From Eimeria necatrix (taxonomy: Eukaryota > Apicomplexa > Conoidasida > Eucoccidiorida > Eimeriidae), in contig NW_013652214.1 in NCBI RefSeq assembly GCF_000499385.1, positions 1 to 64,000 on the forward strand: DNA of 64,000 bases. Direction: 5' to 3'. The notes beneath the pieces are model-generated. The model did not search any database. It was not told the DNA's origin and was given only the letters and a program-made list of their open reading frames with translations. The first letter of the stretch is position 1, and the number at the start of each line of letters is the position of its first letter. The translations under genes and the position numbers were made by a program. Below are positions 22,897 through 34,689 of this stretch, piece after piece.

Positions 22897-23644
22897 TTTA
22901 GAAAAGAAAAAACAAAAAAGTAAATGAAGGCGGAAAAGACGGAAGACAGGCCTTAGAAGGACAAGAACTCCCGAAGCCGCTGGGGCTTTCGTGAGTTTTC
23001 GGGATGTTTTGCGGCTCAGACAAGGTGGAATTCCTGCTGCTGCTGCTGCTGCTGCGCTGCTGCTGCAGCGCTGAAGGGCCAGAGCAGCAGAAACGACTCG
23101 CCGCAGCAGCCGTGGCAGCAGCAGCAGCAGTGGCAGCAGGAACGGCCCAAGAAACAGCAGCAGCACAGAACACTCCTCCGCTGCTCAGGTTGAAAGTAGT
23201 TGCTCTGCAAACAGTACTACTGAGTGCCTCCAAAACAAAAACAATCCTTGCAGCTAACAGCAATTTCCCCTCCGTTTTGTAAAGGCATTGGGGGGCCCCT
23301 TCCAGGGGGCCCCAACTCTGGGTGTACCCCGGGGCCCCCATCATGGAGCCTTAGAAAGCGACATTTTTCTGAATAAATTATCTGAAAGCATCAAATTAAA
23401 AAACTATTTGCTGTTTTCAGCTGCATAATCAGAGCTTAGCGTCTACGGCTGGGTGTGTAGAGCTGCGAGCTGGCGTTGAATCGACGGCTGTTCCTGCTGC
23501 TGATCCTTCCACTGCAGCAGCTGAAACTGCACTTGCTGCAGCTGCAGCTATTTCCGCCGAATTTGTTTTTTCCATTGCGACTGCTGAGGCATCGGTTTCT
23601 GCTGCTGCGGCTGCTGCAGTTGCTGCTGCCTGGCAGCAAACGAA
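22897..23644. other. short divergent promoter region
   Basis: 748 bp between the starts of the PSMG3-like (-) and Maf (+) genes. It contains CTG/CAG tracts at 23030-23160 and a GGGGCCCC patch at 23285-23340. No gene is seen. Confidence 0.45.
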
Positions 23645-24171
23645 ATGGTGGTGCAGAAGCAGCCTCGCAGTCTCTTTGAGACTTTAACTTACTTGGGTCG
23701 GGACCCTACTGCTTCTCAGGACCAGGCAGGCAGCAGCAGCAGCAACAACAACAACGGCAGCAGCAGCTGCAGCAGCAACGACGACAGCAGCCGCTGCAGC
23801 AGCACTGGCTGCCCGTGCTGCGGACTGCCTGTAGTCGTTTTGGCCAGCCAGTCCCCCCAAAGGTCTAATCTCCTGCGGCAGCATTTGGGGTTGCCCTTAA
23901 CTATCATTACCTCCAACTATGAGGACGCTGCAAAGCAGCAGCAGCAGCAGCAGCAGCTGCAGCAGCAGCAGCAGAAAGATGATGAATTGCAGGCCGAACG
24001 ACTGCTGCAACAGCTGCTGCTACCGCCTGAAAGCAGTGGCTGCACGCTGCAGCAGAGCTGTCACCCACAGCAGCAGCAGCAGCAGCGCCAAGGCTGCAGC
24101 AAACTGAAGGCGCTGGCCCTGCGCAACGCCCACGGGAAAGCAGCCGATATCGCTGCGCGACTGTGGGGAAC

Positions 24172-24207
<36 letters not shown>

Positions 24208-24374
24208 GTGCCGCGCCAGCAGCGTAATCGTATCTGCTGACACAGTAGTAGACGTAGATGGGTCTCTGATGGAGAAGCCTGAAGACGCAGCAGCAGCAGC
24301 AAGAATGCTGCAGCAGCTGCAGGGGAGATCGCACTGGGTGCACACAGCAGTCTGCATTTACACCCGCACTGCCT

Positions 24375-24414
<40 letters not shown>

Positions 24415-24708
24415 TGGCGCAGCTGGGGCTTTTGTGTGCTCCACCCGCGTCACCTTTTGGCCTCTTTGCAGCGAAGACATTCAAAGGTATATTGCCTCTA
24501 ATGAGCCTTTTGGAAAAGCGGGTAAGTTTTATTTATTTTATTTACTTATTTCTTTTTATTTTTTGTTTCCTTTTGCTTCTTTTCGTTTTTCTTTGCCTCT
24601 CTTCCCGTCAGCGGCCGTCGCTCTGCTGCCAGCAGCAGCAGCCGAGCAGCAGCAGCAGCACCTGCAGCACTCACTGCAGCACAGCGGGCAGCAGCTGCGC
24701 CGGCGCCC

Positions 24709-24746
<38 letters not shown>

Positions 24747-24902
24747 GTGTGCCGTGTGTGCGCTTCAGGGGGCTACGGGCTGCAGGGCCTGGGCTGCTGC
24801 TTGGTGGCTGCAGTGGAGGGCTGCAGCAATTGTGTCATTGGCTTGCCAGTGTCTCATTTGCTGGCAGCTTTGGCTTCTCTTCATTCCCAGGGCCTCCTCT
24901 GA
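23645..24902 (+). CDS. Maf-family nucleotide pyrophosphatase
   Basis: Maf/HAM1-like enzymes hydrolyse non-canonical or modified nucleoside triphosphates to monophosphates, acting as house-cleaners. Two exons (23645-24521 and 24769-24902) join in phase to 336 residues. The family signatures appear in order: VVVLASQSPQRSNLL (phosphate-binding S-x-S-P), the acidic VSADTVVDVDG, EKPEDAAAAARML, and across the splice FGKAGGYGLQGLG followed by NCVIGLPVSHL, the usual C-terminus. Gln and Ser runs are inserted in surface loops, lengthening the usual ~200 residues. The intron has a T-rich 5' half and a (CAG)n 3' half. If the intron is ignored, the frame runs on into GGGGCCCC repeats to 25399, which I treat as non-coding. 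Confidence 0.9.
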
Positions 24903-24944
24903 GAGCCCCACAGCTGCGGGGCCACAAAACTGAGGGCTGCACTC

Positions 24945-25060
24945 CAGGCCGGGGGGCCCCGGGGGCCCCCAGAGGCTCCCAGGGGCCCCCAGGGGCCCCC
25001 AGGGGCCCCCGGGGGCCCCCGGGGGGCCCGGGGGCCCCCGGGGCCTCAGCGGCAAACTGT
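24945..25060. repeat. GGGGCCCC-type array
   Basis: Dense short palindromes of G-runs followed by C-runs, with AGGGGCCCCC units repeated near 24978-25040. Similar patches continue to about 25290. Confidence 0.85.
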
Positions 25061-25950
25061 AGGTCCCCACAGGGCACTTGTGCAGCAAGACTGCTTGCGG
25101 GGTTTGGGGCCCCAGGGGGAGAGGGGGGCCCCCAAGAGAGGCTTCCGGGGGCCCCAGGGCCTCTGCTTGAGCTTTGCGTGCTCTGGAACGCACTGCAGCA
25201 GCAGCAGCAGCAGCAGTATAGGGGCTGTAAGAGCAGCCGGGGGCCCCAGGGCCTGCCCAGGGGAATCTGGGGCCCCACATGGCCGCCAGCGGGGCCCCCC
25301 AGTGGTCCATTAAAAGGCCAATTGTTTTTTGAGGGGCCCCTAGCTCTAAAACAGCAGCTAGCAGCCCTTGAACTGCTTTCGTTTGAGTCTGGGACTTGAG
25401 GTTTAGATTTAGATTGAGGAAGTCCCCATTTTAGGGTCTAGGGTTATTATTAGAAAAGAAACAGCAAGAGGAAGCCTACTGCAACTGCTGCAGCTGCTGC
25501 TACTGATTTTGGCTGCAGGCGCCGCTGCTACTGCTGCTGCTGCTGCAGCTACCGCTGCTAGTCATGGAACTGCTCCTCTGGCTGCTGCTTCTGCTGCTTC
25601 TTGCGCTGGTGCTGGTGCCGCCGCTGCAGCTTCTTTCTTAAAGCTAGAAAAGTGCGGCGGTGGAATTCCTGTCTGTACACGCGCAGCAGCAACAGCAGCA
25701 AGATCCATGGAGGCAGCAGCAGCAAATACTGCAGCAAGACTACATCTTAAGGACGCCCGCCACGGGGCTGCATGCATTTGGGGTCCTGCCTGCGCAGCTC
25801 ACTTTACCTTGCGTTGCTGCTGCAGCAGCTGCAGCAGCTGCTGCTGCTGCTGCACATGCTACAGCAGAGCAGCAGCTGATGCTGTTGGTTTGAAGGATGA
25901 ATGACAGCATTACCTCGGAGAGCTGGCTGCAGCTGCACCACAGGCCGCCA

Positions 25951-26012
25951 ACTAGCTGGCTAGCTAGCTAGCTGGCTGGCTAGCCAGCTAGCTAGCCGGC
26001 TAGCTAGCTGGC
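25951..26012. repeat. (GCTA)n palindromic tetranucleotide tract
   Basis: Nearly uninterrupted GCTAGCTAGC with GCTGGC variants, self-complementary throughout. Comparable tracts occur at 18791-18812 and 31810-31965. Confidence 0.9.
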
Positions 26013-26367
26013 ATCTCTGCTGCTGACTGGCTGTTTCTTTTTGCTCATTCTGCTGCTGTTATGTCCGCAAGTGGCTTCCTGTGTCTCTGAGTTTCTGCCT
26101 TTTCCCGTTTGTCTTTAGACTATTTGTCTTATATTTTTCTGTTTTGCTTCGGCCCTCCTTTTAAAGTAAACTGTGCGAAAGCACGTGTCTAGACACCAGA
26201 GAAAACCGCGGTTGCCTCTGCAGACGCTGCCGCAGCTGCTGCTGCGCAGCTGCGGCTGCGTCCGCTGCTGCTTTGCTGCTGTGACTACAGAATTAGCAGC
26301 AGCAGCGGCAGCAGCGCAGCAGCGGCAGCCGCGGAGCAGCGGCAGCTGAAATACAAAAGCCGCTGCA

Positions 26368-27390
26368 CTAGAGCGCATTCGTCTGTGTTTCTGCCTGCAC
26401 GTTGAGTGTGAGGGGCAAAGCAGTTCTTTCTACATCTGCTGCAGAGGGCTGCTGCTGCTGCTCCTTCTGCTGCTGCTGCTGGTGCACCTGCTGCTGTTGC
26501 GGCTGGTGGTCTTGCGCCTGTTGCTCCTGCAGCGCCTCAGTGAGCTGCACTGGCTGCTGCAGGAGCATGAGACGCGCCTCGTGCAGTACAGCAGCCTTTT
26601 GCTGCTGCTGCTGCAGCTGCTGCTGCTGCTGCTGCTGCGGCTTGGCGCTGCTGCCACTGCTGTTCCTCCTGGGCTTCTTCCGCGCACGCATGTAACAGGC
26701 GTTGCAGACTGGCTGCCCCTCTAGGTATCGCCACTGAGGTGTCTGCCGAACTCCGCAGTTGCTGCAGCTGCTGGGGCCCCTCCTGCTGCTGTGTCTTTGC
26801 CCGCTGGAGGCCCCTTGGCGCTTTTTGGGGGGCCCCCGCGAACGTGCTGCTGGGGATGGCCGCTGCTGCTGCTGCTGCTGCTGCTCTTGCGCTTCCTGAG
26901 CTCCCTGCATATCCGAGTTGGACCCTTCGCTGCGATGTGCGCATCGTCCTGCTGCTGCTGCTGCTGCAGACCCAGCAGCAGCAGCAGCCGGCGCTTGCTG
27001 CAGAGAGCCACGGCAAGACAGACGGACAGACAACGCATCTTCCCAGCAGCAGCAACAGCTGCTGCTGCACGGCGTGCTGCTGGGCGGCTGCTCGTGCTGC
27101 TGCTGCCTCCGTTGCTGCTGCTGCTGGTGCATCAAGCTGTGGAGCTGCTGCTTCAATCGCTGCTGCAGTGGCTGCTCTGCAGACTCCCCAGGCGTTTCCC
27201 CGTCTGGAGAAGCCCAGCCGAATCGTTGCTGCAGCAACACTTGATGCTGCTGCTGCTGCTGCTGATCTTGTGCAAATGAGTGCGAGGCAGAGGGAGAAGA
27301 GCAGCAGCTGCTACCTTGCCCACTGAGGTCTTTGAAGGTATCGCTGCCACCCCTATGGAAGGGCCTTGTGCTGTCCCGACTATACGTGTC

Positions 27391-27426
<36 letters not shown>

Positions 27427-28346
27427 ATCATAGCAGGGAACGGGAAGAGACAGCAGCGCCACTCGCTGCTTTGCATCGCTGAGTGAAACGCCTTCACTGC
27501 ATAGCCAAGAAGATGCTTGCTGCTGCTGCTGTTGTTGCTGCTGCTGCTGCTGTTGCTGTTGTTGCTGTTGCTGCCGCTGCTTCTGTTCTTGTTTTTGCTG
27601 CTGCTGTTGCTTTTGCTTTTCTTGTAACTGCTGCTGCTGCTGTTGCTTTTGTCTTTCTTGTAGCTGCTGTTGTTGTCGTTCTTGCTGCTGCTGTTGCTGC
27701 TGTCGCTGCTGTTGCTGTTGTTGTTGCTGCTGCTGTTGCCGCTGGAGATGGGCCACCTGCTGCGGCGTTTCCTGCTGCGGTTCAGCTCTACGTGGCGTGT
27801 GCCTCTCTTTATTCTGCTTCTGTTGCTGCTGCTGCTGTTGCTGCTGCTGCAGCAGGTTCAGCATGTTGCACATTCGCAGTATCTCCTCGGCTGTGGCAGT
27901 GGCCCTCCACTGCTCCCTCTTTAGCTGATGCTGCTGTACTTGCTGTTGCTGCTGCTGCTTCGGTTGCTGCTGCCACTGCCGGTGCTGCAGCTGCTGAGGG
28001 GACATGCAAATTGGCGTTGCAGCAGCAGGCGCAGGTAGAGCAGCAGCAGGCGTGGACTGCAAGCCCCTCTCTGTTGTTTCCCGCGATGCTGCTGCTGCTG
28101 TTGCTTCTGCTCTGCTGCGCTGCTGCAGAGCTAGAAGCAAATCGGCTCCCCGAGATGCTCCCGCGCCTGAAAGCAATGCCTGCAGCAGCTGGGGTTCCTG
28201 CTGCCTCCGCTGCTGCTGCTGCTGCTGTTGCTGCTGCCGCTGCTGCTGCTGCTGGTTATCCTGCGGTGAGGTTGCCCCAGTTAGCCCTTGAGATTGGTGT
28301 GTAAGTGGCGGCCTGGATGCAGCTGAGCTGGCTTTGCTGCCATTGC

Positions 28347-28380
<34 letters not shown>

Positions 28381-28533
28381 GGCTGCTGTTGCTTCCCCAG
28401 CTCGGCCAGTGCGTTCTCCGTGGTGCCCTGCCTCTGATGGAAGCAGCAGCAAAAGAAGGCGCAACAACTGCTGCTGCTGTTGGCGGATAGAAGCAATTTC
28501 GGCGCTCTGCTGCCGTGCTTGTTGTTGTTGTTG

Positions 28534-28564
<31 letters not shown>

Positions 28565-29007
28565 CTTAAGGGGGTCTCACTGGGGCGAGAGAAGCGACAA
28601 GAACCACTCAGCACATTTTGCTGCCGTTGATCCTCGGAAGAAAGCTGGCGAAGATGCTGCTGCTGCGCGTAAAGCTCTTCTGTTGCTCCTTGTGCAGTTG
28701 CTGCTGCTGCTGCTGCTGCTGCTGCAGTTCTGCTGGCGCTGCGGGACAAAGGCGACTCTCCACCTCTTTGGGTGGACTGTTTCGCTTGAGTGCCTTTTGA
28801 ACTTGGTAGTGGTGCAGCAGCTGCTGCTGCTACTGCCGCTGCTGCTGCTTTTCCAGTTAGTGCTGCTCTTGCTGCCGCTGACACTGGCAGCAGTGACGCT
28901 GCTGCTGGCAAGTGTATTTGCTGCTTTTGCAGCAAGCTGCCAATGTCCAGTAGATGATCCATACTCAATGATGAATTCGCCACTGGGGTTGCTGTTGCAG
29001 CTGTTGC

Positions 29008-29045
<38 letters not shown>

Positions 29046-29115
29046 GCCGCTCTGATGGACTCTGGCTACACAGGAGTGGAGAAATCCCGCCCCTGTGGGC
29101 CTGCCGGCCCTCCAT
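26368..29115 (-). CDS. polyQ-rich protein with a single GATA-type zinc finger
   Basis: A single 915-residue frame from the ATG at 29115. The ordered part is near the C-terminus: C784-x2-C787, TPQWR, C804-x2-C807 (CSNC ... CNAC), followed by a basic tail (ARKKPRR), as in GATA factors. The spacing between the cysteine pairs is 16, one shorter than the usual 17-18. The rest is Gln runs (several over 15 residues), Ala runs and short linkers, with no second domain. A DNA-binding regulator in the nucleus is the natural inference. The frame may have additional 5' exons, because the residues before the ATG are also open. The antisense strand is open over long stretches only because CTG reads as Leu/Ala/Cys. 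Confidence 0.75.
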
Positions 29116-30515
29116 GGCTGGCAAGGCGCTTTTGTTTGTGCAGCTGCTGCTGCTGCTGCTGCTGTTGTCTCAGTTGCTGCTGCTGGCTGTGGCCGTCGTT
29201 GCTGTCGGGGCTTTTGCTGCAGGTGGCACAGCAGGCTTCGCTGTGTCTTGAGTGGAACGCTTCAGTGTATTGCAGTTTGTGTTTCAGCTGCTGCTCTTGC
29301 TGCTTTGGACACTGTTGCTGCTGCCTTGCTGCTGCCGCCGTTGCTGCTGCTGCTGCGGCTATCGGTCTTCGTAGATGCTGTTGAAGGAAGGTCTGATCTC
29401 TGTGTGATCTGCCTCTTTGGCGTGATCAGTGTTGCTGCTGCAGCAGCTGCAGCAGTTTCTGCAGCAGCTGCTGCTATTGCTGCAGCTGTTGCCAGTGCTC
29501 GTTAGCCTGCGCGCCTCTGCCCGACAGATAGGGTAGGCAGAGCTCGCAGGCGGGGAGTGCCGCTGCATCTGGTGTATTTTTTGGGTTTATAGATTTCGCT
29601 GCGCTAGATCTGCAGCAGCAAGGTGAGCGTCTAGCTGCTGCTACTGCAGTCGTGCGCTGTAAGGCCCGCACCCGGCGCTGGGCGAATCCTGCGGCGGCGG
29701 CACGACAGCAGCAACAGCAGCAGGAAGAGGAGCGGCAGCAACGGATCGGCATTCAAACCGAGACATGAATCTAAACGATTGCATTATTTCCCCTGCGCTT
29801 CAGTGAGGGGCCCCCCTCTACACCCCTGCCCGACATGGGGTTAGTGGCGGCGGGCCCCGGCGCGGTCTCGTGCAGCAGTAGGCGCCCATTCTTCTACAGT
29901 TTCTCGTTTTAAAACAGCCAGAAAAGACAAAGAAAAGAAGATATTTTTATCCATTTAATTTTCTCCGGAAAGGCCGTAGCCGGAGGCCCCAGTTTAAGCA
30001 CGTTTCCATGCACGGGGGCCCCCTTTAAAGAAGCCTACGAGCATCTTTAGAGGCACCGCCCCAGGGGGCCCCCAAAGTGCGACGGAGGGGCCCCCAGAGG
30101 TTGCATTTCAACTGTTTGTTTTAATGAACTTTGTAATTCAACAGGATTAGCACTTTACTCGGGCGCAAACGCCAGCTAACACACAGGGCCCCACCGTCCG
30201 CACACCTGCAGGGTCACTGCCCGGCCCGGGAGGGGGGCCTCTCGAATCGCAGCAGCAGCAGCTGCTCTTGCCAACTCGGGGCTTTGTCAGTGCATGCAGA
30301 GGCTCTTGCAAGTGCAGTGCAGCTCCGTTGCGGGGCGGAAGCTGCTGCTGGCCGCTGGGGCGGCTGGGGGCCCCGCGGGCTGTGTCTCTGTGTGTGTCGC
30401 ACAGAACCCCCGGAAGCAGAGGGAAACAGAAAGCTATTTGAACTTGAAGGCAAAGCGGGGGCAAAAACGCATGCGCAACAAACCCCGGGAGTCAAAGATC
30501 CCCCATGGGGCCCCG

Positions 30516-30596
30516 CAGCTAGCCACCAGTTAACTGCGCCTAGCCACCAGCTAGCCACGCCTAGCCACCAGCTAGCCATTGCACTTGCAGGCAGCT
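30516..30596. repeat. 24-bp CCTAGCCACCAGCTAGC tandem repeat, three copies
   Basis: Three imperfect head-to-tail copies of a unit containing TAGCCACCAGCTAGCCA (the first copy reads AGTTAACT instead of AGCTAGCC). Confidence 0.75.
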
Positions 30597-31336
30597 AGCC
30601 ATGAGAAACGGCAGCAGCGAGAGAAGGCTGCAGTGTAACGAGCCACGCTGAGGACAGTGATGGGCAGCAGAGAGAGCAGCACCAAACCGACGAGTGCCCC
30701 AACCGGCCGAGGGTTTAGCGCTCGCTAGGGTGTACGCTAGGGTTTGGGGTTTCAAGCAAGTGCGCTGGAGGCAGCACAGGCAACTGCCCCTTCTTCTGGG
30801 GTGTGGCAGAGGCAGAAGAAACCTCGCAGCTAAATAGACGAAGGATTAAACAAAGACATAGAGTACAAAAAGCAACGCAACCTACGCCATCTCTGGCCCT
30901 TTTGCTTGTGTTGCTGCTGCTGCTGCTACGATCTACCTTCTACTGCGCTGGGCCTGCTTTTGGTGCTCCTGAGCACTGTTGCACCTCGCATGCGTTCCCT
31001 GTTCTTTTGCATGCAGCAAAAGGCTCCAGCGAGCAACTTAGCGCATGCGAGCAGCAAAACGAGCCCAAATTGCAGCAGATTGAACACAAACATAAAGTTT
31101 TGATAGAAAAAAGTTGGCATTTTATGCATCTTTACGCATATCTGTGCATGCGGGTATATATACACGCGTAGGTGAGTTGCTGGCATCATTGCAAAAGCTG
31201 TGGGGCCCCTCCAGCCACAGTAGGGGCCCTGGCTCCAAGCCGCAGCAAAGTTCGCCTTGTAATGTTTGCATGTATGCGCTGCTAGATGTGTAGCTGGCGA
31301 GCTGGCGAAGTGGCCTCCAGCCTCCCTACCAATCCG

Positions 31337-31386
31337 CATGCGTGCATGCATGCATGCATGCATCCACGCACGCATGCATGCACGCA
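31337..31386. repeat. (CATG)n tract
   Basis: Alternating GCATGCATGC with a few CACG variants. The tetranucleotide is self-complementary and can form cruciform or Z-DNA structures. Confidence 0.85.
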
Positions 31387-31447
31387 GACCAACCTCTGTG
31401 AAGACAAGCGCATGCAGGTGCATGCAAACGCATGCACGCGCATGCTA

Positions 31448-33334
31448 CTAGGGTTGCTGCTGAGGTGGGAGCCAGATGTTGGGGTCTATCTCAGGATTGG
31501 CTAGAAGTCTCAAGTAGCTTTGGTGGGCGTGCTCGATGATGCGCCAGGCCTGGGGGGCCCCCAAGGGGGCCCCTCCGTAGTCAAAAGTGTTGGGCTTTGA
31601 GGGGCCTCCCGGGGTGTTGAGTTTGTAGTTGCTGAACCAGAACTTCAAAGAGTCAAGAAAGCCAGGGCGCAGCAGCTCGAGGTCTTGGGGAGAGTTGAGG
31701 GCCCCAAAAAGAGGAGAAAGAGAAGAAACAACCAAAATCTTATAGTCCATGCAGCCGCTGTCAATCAGAGCCAAAGCCCCTATCACCTAAAGCACAAAAG
31801 AAAACTAGGCGGCTAGCTAGTTAGCTAGCTAGCTAGCAGCGCGGAGCTTGCCTGCCGAAAGCCAACTACACACCTAGTCGCGCGCACCTACTTAAGCAGC
31901 TGCCTAGCTACCCAGCTAGCTAGCGAGCTAGCTAGCTAGCTAGCTACCCAGCTAGCTAGCTAGACCCCCTAGAGCTCGCTGAACAGCGCCTGATACCCAG
32001 CCCCAGCATGAAGAAATCAAAATAAGCAAGCAAAAAAAAGGAAATGAAAAGACAGGCAAGCAAATGCTCAATGAGAAATCAGAAAGCCACCAAAGCCGAG
32101 CAAGAAGATCTTAGCCCCCTAACCAGCATGCCGATGTAGAAACAAAGACAAAATAAAAGAACATAAATATCAGCAAGAGAAAGCAAGGAAACCAACCTAC
32201 CAAACAAAACCAAAAAGGAAACAAGACCGAGGAGTGAAGAGACAGAGGAAAAAGGAAAACGACAGGAATGACGCAGGGCAGACATAAAAAGGAACCAAAA
32301 CAATAAGGACACAAACACAAGGAAACAAGAAACAAAGGTGAAAAAAAAACGCCGAAGAGCACAAAGCAGTAAAGAAACGAAAGTGGGAAACGAAAAGATA
32401 AAGGAGAAAACAATCAGCCAACAACAAAGAAACGAAAGAAACAACAAAGCAACAAAACAACAAAGAAAGAGGAAGATGTAAAAACAATTGAGAAATAAAT
32501 CGATGAGGAAACAAGGGAAAGAACGCAACAGCAAGGACACAAAGGGAGAAACAAGAGAACACGGGAACAGAGAAAGGAACAAAACTATAAAGAAAGGCAA
32601 GAAACGAACAGCTAAAGAAACAGAAAGAAATAAATCAACAAAAAAAGAAAAGAAACGAACAAAAAAGCAAGGGATCAAAAGAGTTGAACGAAAGAATAAA
32701 GAAGCAAACAAAGAGAAGACCAAAGGTATAAAGAAACACTGAAGAAGTCCGCAAACAGCGGAACAAGTATTAAAGACACAAATAATAAAACAATAAAGAA
32801 ATAAAAGAGGAAACAAAGAAAGACGAGGCAAATAATAATAATAATCAACAAACGGCAAAGAAGCAAAAAGGCAAAGAACAAAGAAACATGTGAAGGACCA
32901 AATAACAAGTAAACAAAAAAGAAAACAAAGAAACAAATGATAAGCAAAACTAAAAGAGAAAAAATAAATAAATAATAAAAAATAAATAAAAAAGTTAGAA
33001 CTCAGGGCGAACCTTGGCTTCCACAATTTGTCCAGTTTCATATTTTTGCGCTGTCACCTCTACGACATCCAGAGGATCTCCGTCTCCGGGGAGGTTTTGT
33101 GCTTCATTAGAAGAATAAAAGTGACAATTATTACTATTTTTAAACCCCTTTTTAGGGTTTAAACCCTCTTTTGAATTCAAATCCGGGGGCCCCCCCCTGC
33201 TGCAGCTGAACCCTAACTCGGGGGGCCCCCAGGGGCCCTCCCACGTGCGCGGCAGCGCCCCGTACGAGCCCAGCACTGGCCAGCGGAGGCTGCGGAGGCA
33301 GCCTGAGAGCAGCACAGCACAAGTTCCCTTGGAT

Positions 33335-33371
<37 letters not shown>

Positions 33372-34372
33372 TGCGCTGCTGCTGTGTTGCTGCTGTGGCG
33401 TCGCTGTTGTGTTGCTGCTGCTGCTGCTGCGGAGTTGCTGCTGCTGCAGGGTTGCTGCTGTCTTGTCGCTGCTGTGTTGCTGCTGCTGCGTTGCTGTGCT
33501 TGAGAAGGCGCAGCAGCAGCAGCAGAAAGCGAAGGAGACCGGAAGAGAAGGACAACACAGCAGCAGCAAAGCAGTAGCAGCAAAAGGAGAAAAAAGAAGA
33601 CAAAAAAGAAAACAACTGCAAGGCAGAAAAGCAGAAAAGCAAAAAGTGATAAAATAACATGGAGACATAAAGACAGAAACAAAAAAGAAGTAAACAAAGG
33701 ACGAAGAGACAAACAAACAAAAGAAATCAGAGAAGCAGCAAACTGTCGGCAACTGCAGCTGCTGCAGCAGCTGCTGCTGCTGCTGGTTACACACTGTAGA
33801 GCTCTGTGGAGCAGCCGCAGCTGCTGCAGCCGTTTGGCTGCCGCGGGAGCAGCGGATTGGCTGCTGCAGCTATGATGCTGCTGTGCAGCTGCAACAGGTG
33901 CTGCAGCAGTTGCTGCAGCAGCTGCTGCAGCAGTTGCTGCAGCAGCTGCTGCAGCAGCCCAGTCTGTGTCTCTTTTTGCTGCCCCTGGCCCCTCACCATC
34001 TTTGTGTCTGTCTTGTCTTATTGGATTCCAGGACTCTCTCAAGACAATTTCATATTTGCTGCTGTCTCCGCAGGGGATCTCGGAGACGAATCTCACGAGG
34101 GGCGCGGCAGCAGCAGCTGCTGCTGCTGCTGCGGGGCCCGCTGCTGCGGCCTCCGCCGCTTCCGCTGCTGCTGCAGCTGCAGCAACTGCAGCAGCAGAAG
34201 ACGCAGCACTTGTGGGGTCCCCAACACCCACTAAGAGAGGAATATCATGTAAGGGAGAACAAAAAGAGTTATCTTTCCTTTTGAAATGAACAGCAAAGCC
34301 CTCTTGCCCAGGAGTGCCTGACAGCACGGCCGTGCAGTCAACCCCTGTTCCTGCTGCTGCTGCTGCTGCTGT

Positions 34373-34408
<36 letters not shown>

Positions 34409-34656
34409 ACGGGGGAATGGTTCGTCTGCAGACGGGGGCTTTGCTGCTGCTGCTGTTGCGCGGCCACTCTCCTCTGCTGAGGTGTAGCCTGCAGCTGAGA
34501 GGGAAAAACTGTTCCTGCTGCTGCCAGCAGCAGCAGCAAGAGCAGCAGCAGTTTGGCGCAGCGGCCGCAGCCACCGAAAAGTGAGAAAGGCTTGGAATCG
34601 CGCAGACATTCTCTTTGCAGGCCACCGGTGCGGCCTGATGCTGCCAGCCAGCCTGG

Positions 34657-34689
<33 letters not shown>

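Larger units (their letters stand above)
24903..26367. other. intergenic with GGGGCCCC, Ala-coding triplets and (GCTA)n
   Basis: It holds a GGGGCCCC array (about 24945-25290), a GCT/GCA-rich stretch (25500-25900) and a CTAG tract. The plus frame 25509-25904 is mostly triplet-coded Ala and lacks a domain. These are probably the 3' flanks of the Maf and GATA-finger genes. Confidence 0.45.
29116..31447. other. long intergenic region with several simple repeats
   Basis: From left to right: CTG tracts to about 29500, GGGGCCCC patches at 29808-30100, the repeat at 30516-30596, and a (CATG)n tract at 31337-31386. A GATTTAGCG/AGGGT-like telomeric remnant lies near 30715-30745. Open frames are short and contain no domain. 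I see no gene. Confidence 0.5.

Noticed and set aside
24960..25040. Retroelement or collagen-like repeat protein
   Set aside because: No reverse transcriptase, integrase or other element motif was seen, here or elsewhere in the window.
24903..25399. Extension of the Maf reading frame through GGGGCCCC repeats to 25399
   Set aside because: It would skip the conserved C-terminal GYGLQGLG and GLPVSHL encoded after the intron; the spliced form ends at 24902 like the family.
27483..29384. Long Ala/Leu/Val-rich plus frames opposite the GATA-finger gene
   Set aside because: They read the complement of Gln codons. The zinc finger and normal linkers occur only on the minus strand.
32079..33041. 320-residue Phe/Leu/Ser-rich minus frame resembling a membrane protein
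   Set aside because: It arises from the T-rich intron of the pyrophosphatase gene; the downstream and upstream exons splice in phase around it.
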